A DNA stretch of 64,000 bases from NCBI GenBank assembly GCA_030065205.1, contig JASJDN010000014.1, positions 1 to 64,000 on the forward strand. Reading direction: 5' to 3'. Of this stretch, positions 17,354-25,669 are shown piece after piece. The notes beneath the pieces were generated by a model that was given only the letters and a program-made list of their open reading frames with translations, was not told the origin of the DNA and did no database searches. A program made the position numbers and the translations under genes. The first letter of the stretch is position 1. Each line of letters opens with the position of its first letter. The stretch comes from Crocosphaera sp. (lineage in GTDB: Bacteria > Cyanobacteriota > Cyanobacteriia > Cyanobacteriales > Microcystaceae).

Positions 17354-17774
17354 GGTGGGCAAAGCCATAATTTAGTGAATTAATCTAGAATATAAATATC
17401 TTGCCCACCTAACACCGAATAATAATGGTGGGCAATGATTACCGATTAATGTTAAATCCAACCTACCATTTAATCTTATGCTTGGTGGGCAATGATTATC
17501 ACTTAATGTTACATCAAATCAATTATTCCCTTTGCCCACCCTACTATTTCATCTTATTCTGGTGGGCAATGATTATCACTTAATGTTACATCAAATCAAT
17601 TACCTCATTTGCCCACCCTACCATTTCATCTTATTCTGGTGGGCAATGATTATCACTTAATGTTACATCAAATCAATTATTTCCTTTGCCCACCCTACCA
17701 TTTCATCTTATTCTGGTGGGCAATGATTATCACTTAATGTTACATCAAATCAATTATTTCCTTTGCCCACCCTA
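17354..17774. repeat. Tandem REP hairpin array beside RAYT gene
   Basis: Six GGTGGGCAA-type units start at 17354, 17427, 17485, 17561, 17638 and 17715. The last four repeat with a 76-77 bp period and are nearly identical. Most contain GGTGGGCAA at one end and TTGCCCACC(CTAC) at the other, so each can fold into a long hairpin; the unit at 17427 has an internal deletion. The last unit ends in the stop codon of the transposase gene. Not a CRISPR array: the repeats are self-complementary and there are no unique spacers. Confidence 0.9.
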
Positions 17775-18347
17775 CTCGCCGACTTGATTAACAATATCAG
17801 AAAAATCTGGTATTTTGGGTGACTTACCTTGACAACAACATCCCCATTCTAAAGGATAAAAACCTCCTTTTACCCATTTATGAAAACTGGAATATTCCCA
17901 ATGATGAGGACAAGAAACGAATCCATGTTTAACAGGATTATAATGGATATACTCTAAATGAGTTTTTAAATCTTTTTCATCCCTAATGGTATGTTCCCAA
18001 AATCTTCTTTGCCATACATTACTTTCTCTATGTTTGTGTCGTGATTCAGAAATATTATCCACTAATCTTAACTGTTTTCCAATGGAACGGGTAAACAAGA
18101 CTTTCATTCGTGAAATACGTTGAGAATAGTTACTATCATTTTTGGGTAATGACCAGATAAAATGTAAATGATTGGGCAAAACGACTGCCCCTAAAATATC
18201 AAACGGCTTTTCTTTTTTAACTTGAGAAACAGCAAGACGTAATTTAGCAATATAGTCAAAATTATTAAACAAACTAACTCGTTGATAAGTCACAATTGTT
18301 AAAAATACTGTACTTCCTTTAAGATATAAACGACGATAATTTGACAT
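17772..18347 (-). CDS. REP-associated tyrosine transposase (RAYT, IS200-like)
   Basis: 191 residues, complete. Motifs of the Y1 HUH transposase family: a beta strand STVFLTIVTYQR, the metal-binding PNHLHFIW (His60, His62), then RFWEHTIRDEKDL and YIHYNPVKHGF with the likely nucleophile Tyr136. RAYTs nick and join single-stranded REP DNA and spread REPs without classical IS ends. Flanked by REPs on both sides, the gene very probably acts on the GGTGGGCAA hairpins of this genome. The gene appears intact. Confidence 0.9.
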   Translation of the reverse strand: MSNYRRLYLKGSTVFLTIVTYQRVSLFNNFDYIAKLRLAVSQVKKEKPFDILGAVVLPNHLHFIWSLPKNDSNYSQRISRMKVLFTRSIGKQLRLVDNISESRHKHRESNVWQRRFWEHTIRDEKDLKTHLEYIHYNPVKHGFVSCPHHWEYSSFHKWVKGGFYPLEWGCCCQGKSPKIPDFSDIVNQVGE

Positions 18348-18435
18348 CTTAAATCAATTTAATTAGAGTAAAAATAATTCTAGAGTAACAAAACTTCTCA
18401 AGTCAAGGTCATTGATAAAATCATCTTATATATAA

Positions 18436-18493
18436 GGTGGGCAAAGCCAGAATTTAGGGAAATTAATCTAGAATATAGATATCATTGCTCACT
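18436..18493. repeat. REP copy on the 5' side of the RAYT gene
   Basis: GGTGGGCAAAGCCAGAATTT... to TTGCTCACT; about 58 bp and in the same orientation as, and closely similar to, the unit at 17354-17409. The two therefore bracket the RAYT gene and its array as long direct repeats. Confidence 0.8.
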
Positions 18494-18622
18494 AGGATAT
18501 GTCTTTAGTTTGGCTTTGAAAGGGAAAGGAAACCTTTTTATGGTTAAGTTACCACTTTTAAGTCAATTGTTAAAGTAAGATTCATGAAGAAGAACATCTT
18601 GTACAGCGTCGGAGGCTAATCT

Positions 18623-19588
18623 ATGAAAGGACTTTGGTTAGACAATCAACAACTACAATTAAAAAACGATTTACCCATTCCTGAACCCAATCAAAATGAA
18701 GCTTTAGTTAAAGTCTTACAAGCCGGTATTTGTAACACAGATTTAGAATTATTGCGGGGTTATTATCCCTATCAGGGGGTTTTAGGCCACGAATTTGTTG
18801 GGGTTGTCGAACAAGGACCCCAACATCTAATCAATAAACGAGTCGTAGGGGAAATTAATGCGGTTTGTGGTCACTGTCGTTTCTGTCGAGGAGGTTCCCC
18901 AACCCATTGCGAAAACCGGACGGTTTTGGGTATTGTTAACCGAAATGGAGCATTTGCCGATTATTTAACCCTACCCATTAATAACCTACATCCCGTCCCC
19001 GATAATGTCAGTACCGATGTGGCAACGTTTACCGAACCCTTGGCCGCTGCTTTGGAAATTCAGCAACAAGTGGCCATTGATGAAAATCAACGGGTGTTGG
19101 TGGTGGGGGATGGTAAGTTAGGACAGTTAGTCGCCCAAACCTTAGGGTTAACCGGGTGTGATTTATGGGTAATTGGTCGTCACCCAGAAAAATTGGCCAA
19201 TCTCGCCGCCAGAGGCATTAGAACAGGGTTAGAAACAGATGTGAAGGAGAGAAGCTTTGATATTGCCATGGACTGTACAGGCAACCCTCAAGGCTTTGAT
19301 TTAGCCCGCCGTTCTCTTTATCCCCGTGGCATTTTAGTCTTAAAAAGTACCTACGCAGGGAAATTAACCCTAGATGCGTCTGGTTTGGTGGTGGATGAAA
19401 TTACGGTGATTGGTTCCCGTTGCGGTCCGTTTGCTCCAGCGTTGAAATTATTGGCACAAGAACAAGTGGATGTTAAACCCTTAATCCAAGGGCGTTATCC
19501 TCTAGAACAAGGGCTAAAAGCGTTTGAAATGGCACAAAAGCGAGGTATTTTGAAAGTTCTACTCGAGATGAATGCCTACGCCTATTAG
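18623..19588 (+). CDS. Zinc-dependent alcohol dehydrogenase family protein (MDR)
   Basis: 321 residues with a GGAGG ribosome site. GroES-like N-terminal domain with catalytic-zinc residues Cys37 and GHE (His56, Glu57), and a structural-zinc set Cys82, Cys85, Cys88, Cys96 (CGHCRFCRGGSPTHC). A Rossmann domain follows (VLVVGDGKLGQLVAQTLG). Close to threonine/sorbitol dehydrogenase-like MDR enzymes that oxidise secondary alcohols or polyols with NAD(P)+. Shorter than the usual 340-350 residues but with all key parts. Substrate not deducible. It overlaps the next convergent gene by 4 bp. Confidence 0.85.
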   Translation: MKGLWLDNQQLQLKNDLPIPEPNQNEALVKVLQAGICNTDLELLRGYYPYQGVLGHEFVGVVEQGPQHLINKRVVGEINAVCGHCRFCRGGSPTHCENRTVLGIVNRNGAFADYLTLPINNLHPVPDNVSTDVATFTEPLAAALEIQQQVAIDENQRVLVVGDGKLGQLVAQTLGLTGCDLWVIGRHPEKLANLAARGIRTGLETDVKERSFDIAMDCTGNPQGFDLARRSLYPRGILVLKSTYAGKLTLDASGLVVDEITVIGSRCGPFAPALKLLAQEQVDVKPLIQGRYPLEQGLKAFEMAQKRGILKVLLEMNAYAY

Positions 19589-20088
19589 GAACAACGGTCA
19601 AGAATGGTTGTGTCATTAGCACTAATCGTATCCAGACGATAGTAACCTTCTAAGCCAATATCAGACCATTGGCCATTGGTGGCAACCGTAGAAGGCACTT
19701 GTAACATAACAGCGTACTGGTGACGAGTACCATCGTAAGGGTCAATAATAGACATTTTCATCTGATTGCCCTCAAAGGTTCCTGTAAAACAGCTAAATTC
19801 TGACCGTGGCATATAAACAGCCCCTTTAACCTCTCCCTGATGGACTTGAAACACCATATATTCTTGTCCAATTTCATCGGCTTGAGGGTAACTACCATAT
19901 AGGTAAGTCCCGTTGGGTAACCGATTTTTTGTTGCTGTTTGTGCTAATAATTCCCCTTGATGATTATCCCTATCTTTTTCAACGGCCAGGGTTGCTTGAC
20001 TATTGAAAATACCCAACCCAGAAATCAGACTGAACGACCATAAACACAGATAAGTAAGTGAGGGTAAAAATGATTGATTAAATAACAT
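19585..20088 (-). CDS. Exported protein of unknown function
   Basis: 167 residues. The N-terminus has a hydrophobic stretch (~10-36, SLTYLCLWSFSLISGLGIF) consistent with a signal peptide or anchor. The mature part contains RLPNGTYLYGSYPQADEIGQ, YMVFQVHQGEVKGAVYMPRS and FSCFTGTFEGNQMKMSIID and ends in LDRCS; it looks like a beta-rich domain with two cysteines (Cys in FSCF and DRCS) that could form a disulphide. The pattern is familiar from cyanobacterial hypothetical proteins; no function is known to me. Its 3' end overlaps the dehydrogenase gene by 4 bp. Confidence 0.7.
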   Translation of the reverse strand: MLFNQSFLPSLTYLCLWSFSLISGLGIFNSQATLAVEKDRDNHQGELLAQTATKNRLPNGTYLYGSYPQADEIGQEYMVFQVHQGEVKGAVYMPRSEFSCFTGTFEGNQMKMSIIDPYDGTRHQYAVMLQVPSTVATNGQWSDIGLEGYYRLDTISANDTTILDRCS

Positions 20089-20496
20089 GATTGGTCCCTA
20101 AAAAATCCCTAAACTGCCAGTTTCTCTATCTTCACCATAGCTGTAGGAAAATTAAACAACATCACCCAAAAAGGGGATTGTTTTCCTATAGCCTCTTAGC
20201 TTAATTAATGAGAGAATGAATTAATGAATCAGTTAATTTAACCGACTCTTGTTATTTTTGATTCAAACTAATACAGAAGCTTATTTCAAACTAACGAATT
20301 ATCGTTTTTAGCCTGGATATATAAGAGCTTCTCGATTATCCAACAACGTTTAAAGTGAAGTCGGAGATTTATAAGTGTCAAACGATTCCTCACAACCACC
20401 TTCATTCTGCAATCACTTTTTAGTAGCAGTCAAGAATTTTCTTAAGTTTTAAGAAGTGATACCGTATTTAACCTCATCCTTATACTTATCAACCCC
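20089..20496. other. Intergenic region, no feature recognised
   Basis: 408 bp between two leftward genes. No reading frame with a plausible start and no strong hairpin plus T run was found. It should hold the promoter of the exported protein (right of 20088) and the end of the acyl-AMP ligase transcript. Confidence 0.4.
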
Positions 20497-22407
20497 TTAT
20501 GGTTTACTATCATGAACCACATTTAAAGAATTATTAAGCAGTCCTTGGCGACAAGCATAGCGTTGAATTTTGCCACTAGAGGTTTTAGGAATGGTTCCTA
20601 TTCTTAATAAGAGAACACGATAAACTTGTAATCCGTGATGGCGAGCAACAGCTTGCTTAATACTACTGACAATCTCATCAAAAATAGGGGGGTAAGAAGG
20701 GGTTGGAGTGACTTCAAACCCTGGGTCTTCCGATTCTTGACGACGCTCCTCGCCTTTTCTTTTTTCTTGCTCAGGTGGTATGGAGGAAATTTGTTGACGA
20801 CGATGATGATAACGCCGTTCTAGTTCAACCGCGATGATTAACTGGTCTTTTCCTTTCACCTGAACCGTAAAAGCAGCACTGCGATGATTAACAACAGCCT
20901 CGTGAGATTGCTCAACAGTGATTTCAATATCTTGGGGATAATGATTGCGTCCTCGAATAATAATCACATCCTTGAGTCTACCGGTCACAAATAACTCTCG
21001 GTCTCTACAGAAAAACCCTAAATCTCCTGTCCGTAAAAAAGGGCCTTCTCCTGTATCAGATAAATAAGCTTCAAAGGTATTTTTCGTCTTTTGAGGCTCC
21101 CGCCAATAACCTCTAGCGACACTATCTCCTGATACCCAAATTTCTCCTACTTGATTGTTTTTACACTCTGTTAATGTTTGAGGGTCAACAATTTTGACTG
21201 TTTGTCCGAGGCATTCTGTACCGCAACCCACTAAAGTTCTTGACTGGTCTTTTTCTCTCGGCACTTTAACCACTCGATTTTCTGTTAAAGCTTTTTCATC
21301 CACGGTTTTAACTACCGGTGCTTGAGAAGATAAACCACCTGTGATGAATAAAGTGGCTTCAGCCATACCGTAACAAGGATAAAATACTGTTTTACGAAAA
21401 CCACAGGGAGCGAACTTCTGAGCAAATTTTTCTAAGGTTTGGGCCCTAATAGGTTCGGCTCCGGTGAAAGCCACATTCCAGCTACTTAAATCTAAAGTTT
21501 CAAGTTGTTCAGGGGTAATTTTATTCATACAGAGTTCATAGGCAAAATTCGGCCCACCGCTAGTGGTAGCACCATAATCAGAAATGGCTTTGAGCCAACG
21601 ATAGGGTTTTTGCAGAAAATCGATAGGAGACATGAGGGTACAAGGAAATCCGACGTAAAGCGGTTGTAGGACATTACCAATTAAACCCATATCATGAAAT
21701 AGGGGTAACCATCCCATACCAATACTGTCAGAGCTATGGTTAAACCCCTGCTCAATCATCTGTGAATTATGAAGTAAATTCTGATGGGTGACCATCACGC
21801 CTTTGGGATTTCCTGTTGAACCGGATGTGTATTGTAGAAAAGCAATGTCATCAGAAGAAATTGAGGGAAAATGCCATTGATGGGCCAAATTTTCTTGACC
21901 ATTATCAGTGGTTAACCAAGTTAAATTAGCTAAATCGGGTGTGTTATCAAAATGTTTTTCAATATTTTGTAGAACCAGTTCCGTTGTTAATGAAACTTTA
22001 GCTTGAGCATTAGTAATGACTGCTTGTAATCTTGATAAATTTTGGTTTCGTTTCGGTGGATAAAGGGGAACAGGAATAACCCCAGCGTATAAACAACCAA
22101 AAAAGGCAGAAATAAACTCAATTCCTGGTGGATATAAGAGTAATGCTCTTTCTCCTGTTAAGTTTAACGATTGAAGTTTAGCCCCAAGATTTCTTGCTTC
22201 TAAATCTAAATCTTGATAGGTTAATTGAATGGATTCGGTTTCTCCATTTTCTAAAAATGTATAGGCAATTTGTTGCGGCTGATGAATGGCTCGTTTTCTC
22301 AGAAGATTGATGAAGTTAAGGTCTGAATCAACGTGATTACTTTTTGAAGCGTGATTCGTTGCATAATCAATAAGATACTTGTTATTTGTTTTTAATTCAG
22401 TAAACAT
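20497..22407 (-). CDS. Fatty acyl-AMP ligase (FAAL) family protein
   Basis: 636 residues, adenylate-forming superfamily. Seen: LTYQDLDLEARNLGAKLQ, the phosphate-binding loop YTSGSTGNPKG at 193-203, GWLPLFHDMGLIGN (the FAAL/FadD signature HDMGLIG), YGMAEATLF, RTGDLGF and the C-terminal lysine motif TSSGKIQR. These features mark a FAAL, which activates a fatty acid as acyl-AMP and passes it to an acyl carrier protein rather than CoA. An unusual charged, low-complexity insert (~540-580, HHRRQQ, EKRKGEERRQE) lies in the C-terminal domain. No carrier protein or polyketide synthase gene adjoins, so the acceptor is elsewhere. Confidence 0.85.
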   Translation of the reverse strand: MFTELKTNNKYLIDYATNHASKSNHVDSDLNFINLLRKRAIHQPQQIAYTFLENGETESIQLTYQDLDLEARNLGAKLQSLNLTGERALLLYPPGIEFISAFFGCLYAGVIPVPLYPPKRNQNLSRLQAVITNAQAKVSLTTELVLQNIEKHFDNTPDLANLTWLTTDNGQENLAHQWHFPSISSDDIAFLQYTSGSTGNPKGVMVTHQNLLHNSQMIEQGFNHSSDSIGMGWLPLFHDMGLIGNVLQPLYVGFPCTLMSPIDFLQKPYRWLKAISDYGATTSGGPNFAYELCMNKITPEQLETLDLSSWNVAFTGAEPIRAQTLEKFAQKFAPCGFRKTVFYPCYGMAEATLFITGGLSSQAPVVKTVDEKALTENRVVKVPREKDQSRTLVGCGTECLGQTVKIVDPQTLTECKNNQVGEIWVSGDSVARGYWREPQKTKNTFEAYLSDTGEGPFLRTGDLGFFCRDRELFVTGRLKDVIIIRGRNHYPQDIEITVEQSHEAVVNHRSAAFTVQVKGKDQLIIAVELERRYHHRRQQISSIPPEQEKRKGEERRQESEDPGFEVTPTPSYPPIFDEIVSSIKQAVARHHGLQVYRVLLLRIGTIPKTSSGKIQRYACRQGLLNNSLNVVHDSKP

Positions 22408-22770
22408 AGTTATATATTTTTAAATCCCTTTCTCAAAATAACTTTCAAAATCATATTTTTACATCCGTATTCTTGCGGTAATTGTTGTTATTCTCTAAAT
22501 AATGGCAAGTAAACATTCTGAAAAATGCTTAACACGTTTTCTAATTCTATGTAATTTTACAAAAAGTAATGATTAAGAAAAATTCAATGGCATAAATAGG
22601 TAAAATTACTAAATATAAATGATAGAAAAAAGACAATACAGTATTTATACTATACTTAATATTTATTTTTATTTTCGGTAATTATACAAAAAAATATGCA
22701 CAATTACTCAATTATTCAATAACTTTAAGTAGCCAACAATTGAATAAACAACAAGAAAAAATTGTTACTA
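22408..22770. other. AT-rich intergenic region upstream of the FAAL gene
   Basis: 363 bp of strongly AT-rich DNA without a convincing gene. Presumably the FAAL promoter and leader. No operator or terminator could be defined. Confidence 0.4.
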
Positions 22771-22960
22771 TTATTTTTTCAGTCCTAAAATTTGTCTAGA
22801 GAGATTTAGGACAAAACCTAGACAATCTTGAATCTTGTTGCGTTTTCTCAAGTTGTTTTGCGAGCGGATCATCTCAGCCTGTATGCTGGATATATGGCAC
22901 GATCGCAAGCGTTTTATCCTGATGTCGCCAAAATACTCTAATCTTCCGAAAGTTAGGGAC

Positions 22961-23002
22961 GGTCGCTCGAATGATTTGCCGTGCGACGACAAATCCGCGA
23001 CC
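22961..23002. ncRNA. Strong nested hairpin in unexplained GC-richer segment
   Basis: GGTCGC (22961-22966) pairs with GCGACC (22997-23002), and inside it GATTTG (22973-22978) pairs with CAAATC (22990-22995). The surrounding 22860-23040 is clearly GC-richer than its flanks. A leftward 89-codon frame covers it but has no ribosome site and no recognisable product, so a structured RNA or a decayed element fits better. Confidence 0.35.
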
Positions 23003-23082
23003 TCATGAATGGGGACCAAAATATAAACTGCGGACTTCATTGAGGGACGAAGTCTAACATCAACTAAAAATAAAAATTAAGG

Positions 23083-23088
23083 TATAAT
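23083..23088 (+). promoter_or_regulatory. Candidate -10 element TATAAT
   Basis: A consensus TATAAT after AAGG; no good -35 is visible. Transcription would begin near 23095 and run ~255 nt before the gene at 23351. Confidence 0.4.
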
Positions 23089-23094
23089 GAATAT

Positions 23095-23345
23095 CAAAGC
23101 ACTGTTGAAATACAGGGACACAACCGCCTAGTACCTATCAAAAGTAGCGAAAATGGTCAGGGGTCGAAACTAAGCTCACCATCAAACCCCATTAGCTTAG
23201 GCTAAGTCTCTAACAATAGAAAAAAAGATAAGTAAAGCTAAACCCTTCTGGATGAGGTATTAGAGGCAATTGGATACGCCTTTGCGTTTGTTCGCATAAA
23301 GAATCCCTACCCATCTATACGGTAGGGTTGTTCAAAGATAACAGG
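23095..23345 (+). ncRNA. Putative structured leader or independent RNA
   Basis: A 250-nt non-coding stretch between a TATAAT box and the next gene. Pairings seen: ATGGT (23153-23157)/ACCAT (23178-23182), GGGGT (23160-23164)/ACCCC (23186-23190) and CTAAGCT (23170-23176)/AGCTTAG (23194-23200). They cross one another, so they form pseudoknots or alternative folds. A later hairpin CCCTACC...GGTAGGG lies near 23308-23331. It is not tmRNA, RNase P RNA, SRP RNA or a tRNA as far as can be judged by eye. It could be a cis-acting leader, an orphan RNA, or the relic of a mobile element RNA. Confidence 0.35.
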
Positions 23346-23350
23346 TTATT

Positions 23351-23731
23351 ATGTCGAGACGAAAAAAGAATTTTCCCTGTGGTCATAAAGGGTATGGGCA
23401 AATTTGTCATCGTTGCGCCCAAGAACAAACGGCCTGGGAAGAAAAGCAACAACAGAAAAATGCTTGGGAAGAAACCTTCAGCAAAGATCCCATTAATCTA
23501 AGACCTTTTCCCAAAAATGTTGTGCTTAAAGCCCGTCAAATTCTCAAAGCACTAGCAAATCAGCAAGATTACCGGCTTTTTCACGGAAAACGTCTACGAC
23601 ACGATCGCTTTATCATTAGCATTCCTGTAACCCGACATTATCGTTTAATTTGCCGTGATCATGGTAATTTTCTCACCCCAGAAGCGGTTGTTTCCCATGA
23701 AGACTATAATGTATGTAAACCAGGGCATTAA
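23351..23731 (+). CDS. Zinc-finger-like protein with RelE-like C-terminal part
   Basis: 126 residues. The N-terminus holds a compact CGHKGYGQICHRC motif (two Cys/His pairs, probable zinc site). A charged helix follows (EEKQQQKNAWEETF). Residues ~50-126 (KARQILKALANQQDYRLFHGKRLRHDRF then ISIPVTRHYRLICRDHG) read like the beta-rich core of RelE/ParE proteins, including the RHYRLI strand. Resembles cyanobacterial zinc-binding proteins of a DUF7682 type. Whether it is an RNase-like toxin or a regulator is unknown; no antitoxin gene adjoins, but a possible structured RNA lies upstream. Confidence 0.65.
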   Translation: MSRRKKNFPCGHKGYGQICHRCAQEQTAWEEKQQQKNAWEETFSKDPINLRPFPKNVVLKARQILKALANQQDYRLFHGKRLRHDRFIISIPVTRHYRLICRDHGNFLTPEAVVSHEDYNVCKPGH

Positions 23732-23817
23732 AAAACATTCCTTAATTATCTATTGTTGCTAAATTGTTGCCTCACATAACCGACTCCTTAAACTAGAATT
23801 ATTCGTCTGATACCATA

Positions 23818-24996
23818 ATGCAAATTTATTTAGATCATAGTGCCACAACTCCCCCTCGCTCAGAGGTGGTTGCTTACGTTAATAAAATTCTCACAGAGGA
23901 ATGGGGAAACCCTTCTAGTTTGCATCAGTGGGGACAACGGGCAGCTATGACGTTAGAAACCGCTAGGGTTCAAGTTGCTTCTCTTATCCATGCAGTTGAT
24001 CCTGAATCTATCATTTTTACATCGGGGGGAACGGAAGCTGATAATTTGGCTATTTTAGGTATCGCTAGACAGTATAGTACACCGCAACATCTAATTATTT
24101 CTAGTATTGAACATCCAGCCATTAGTGAACCGGTAAAATATTTAGAGGCACAAGGATGGGAAGTCACTCGCTTATCAGTAAATCGTCAAGGTAGAATAAA
24201 TCCCCTGGACTTAAAAGCTGCGATTCAGTCAAATACGGTACTTATTTCCATTATTTATGGTCAAAGCGAAGTGGGAACGGTACAACCCATTGAAGCATTG
24301 GGAAAAATTGCTCGCGATCGCGGTATTCTTTTCCATACTGACGCAGTGCAAACCGCAGGAAGAGTAACCATTGATGTGCAACGACTACCCATTGACTTAT
24401 TATCCCTTTCTTCCCATAAAATTTATGGAATTCAAGGGGCCGGGGCTTTGTATGTGCGTCCAGGGGTAGACATTGACCCCTTACTATTGGGGGGTGGCCA
24501 AGAAGGGAAAAAACGGTCAGGAACCCAGTCTGTGCCTATGATTGCAGGATTTGGGCTGGCGGCTGAATTAGCAGCTACGGAGATGATAACAGAAAGTTCT
24601 CGCTTGATGGGATTACGCGATCGCCTATTTGATTTGATGGCTGATTGTTCTTATGTGGTTCCCACAGGAGATAGATTATATCGTTTGCCTCATCATGTTA
24701 GTTTTGTCATTAACGATCCTTTTCCAACAAGTGAAACGGAAAAAATTACTGGTAAAATGATCGTTCGTCAAATGAATTTAGCTGGCATTGCTATTAGTGC
24801 CGGTTCTGCTTGTCATAGTGGTCAATTAAGTCCCAGTCCTATTTTGTTGGCCATGGGTTACTCTGAGAAAGAGGCGTTAAGGGGGATTCGTTTAACCTTA
24901 GGAAGAAAAACAACTCAAGAAGATATTGATTGGACAGCGATGGTATTAAAACAAGTTATAAATCGTTTAATGCCACAATTGGTTATTGCTAAGTAA
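23818..24996 (+). CDS. Cysteine desulfurase (IscS/NifS family)
   Basis: 392 residues. Class V PLP fold: YLDHSATTPP start, SGGTEADNLAI, His99 (SIEHPA), DAVQTAG with Asp175, and PLP-binding Lys201 in SSHKIYG. The sulfur-carrying Cys332 lies in the flexible loop SAGSACHSG. It takes sulfur from L-cysteine as a persulfide for Fe-S clusters or thio-cofactors. Cyanobacteria have several paralogues; no iscU or nif gene adjoins, so the particular role is open. It ends inside the convergent Uma2 gene (8-bp overlap). Confidence 0.93.
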   Translation: MQIYLDHSATTPPRSEVVAYVNKILTEEWGNPSSLHQWGQRAAMTLETARVQVASLIHAVDPESIIFTSGGTEADNLAILGIARQYSTPQHLIISSIEHPAISEPVKYLEAQGWEVTRLSVNRQGRINPLDLKAAIQSNTVLISIIYGQSEVGTVQPIEALGKIARDRGILFHTDAVQTAGRVTIDVQRLPIDLLSLSSHKIYGIQGAGALYVRPGVDIDPLLLGGGQEGKKRSGTQSVPMIAGFGLAAELAATEMITESSRLMGLRDRLFDLMADCSYVVPTGDRLYRLPHHVSFVINDPFPTSETEKITGKMIVRQMNLAGIAISAGSACHSGQLSPSPILLAMGYSEKEALRGIRLTLGRKTTQEDIDWTAMVLKQVINRLMPQLVIAK

Positions 24997-25552
24997 AATT
25001 ATCAAGACCCCTATACAGTTCGTTGATAGGAAATTGTAAATCCAGACTGTTTAAAACGATGCCATCCCCTTCTTGATAAAATGCGACTTCCCAAGTATTA
25101 GCAGTGGTCCGATAACGACATTCTACCTGCTGAGTTTCTTGGGAAATTAAAACATATTCCTCTAAAGATTCAATTTGTTGATAATCTTCAAATTTTGCCC
25201 CTAAATCAAAAGTTTGGGTACTAGAAGATAAGACTTCAGCAATCAGTTTTGGATATCTTTTTATATAGCGATCACTGCGATCTCGTGAGTCACAAGTAAC
25301 AAAAGCATCGGGATAATAATAAAATTGATCTTTGTAGTTAACTTTAACATTACCAGAATAAAAACGACAATCAGAGGAATCTCCCAAATGATTATCAATT
25401 AATTTCAAGAAATTAAAAGTAATGCGATCGTGATTATCTGTACCACCGGCCATTGCATAGACTAAACCACGACGATATTCATGACGAATCAAACTTTGAT
25501 CTTCAATACTTAGATATTCTTCGGGACTGATATAATTGGGAACAGCAATCAT
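24989..25552 (-). CDS. Uma2 family (DUF820) putative endonuclease
   Basis: 187 residues with the usual family order: YISPEEYLSIEDQSLIRHEY, GLVYAMAGGTDNHDRITFNF, then the PD-(D/E)xK-like core YYPDAFVTCD and PKLIAEVLSSST, and DLGAKFEDYQQIESLEEYVLI. Catalytic residues D (YYPDA) and E (IAEV) are present, with V where many copies have xK partners. These proteins are very abundant in cyanobacteria and their biological role is unsettled. Single gene, convergent with the cysteine desulfurase, with a REP hairpin just upstream. Confidence 0.88.
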   Translation of the reverse strand: MIAVPNYISPEEYLSIEDQSLIRHEYRRGLVYAMAGGTDNHDRITFNFLKLIDNHLGDSSDCRFYSGNVKVNYKDQFYYYPDAFVTCDSRDRSDRYIKRYPKLIAEVLSSSTQTFDLGAKFEDYQQIESLEEYVLISQETQQVECRYRTTANTWEVAFYQEGDGIVLNSLDLQFPINELYRGLDNFT

Positions 25553-25601
25553 AGATATTAAGTTTATGGCTGTTCAATTCTAACAATTATTGTCTTGAAC
25601 T

Positions 25602-25657
25602 GGTGGGCAAAGATAAACTCAAAAATTTCTGATCACAATTAATTAGATTTGCCCACC
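25602..25657. repeat. REP hairpin between Uma2 and symporter genes
   Basis: GGTGGGCAAAG...GATTTGCCCACC, 56 bp with 9-bp complementary ends, followed by CTACAG as in other copies. It lies 12 bp from the symporter stop and may act as its terminator. Confidence 0.8.
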
Positions 25658-25669
25658 CTACAGTTTATA

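Noticed and set aside
17354-17774. Possible CRISPR array
   Set aside because: The repeats are long, self-complementary and adjacent, with no unique spacers and no cas genes; they are REP hairpins tied to the RAYT gene.
22771-23040. 89-codon leftward reading frame
   Set aside because: No ribosome site, no recognisable domain, and it covers strong hairpins; treated as non-coding or decayed DNA.
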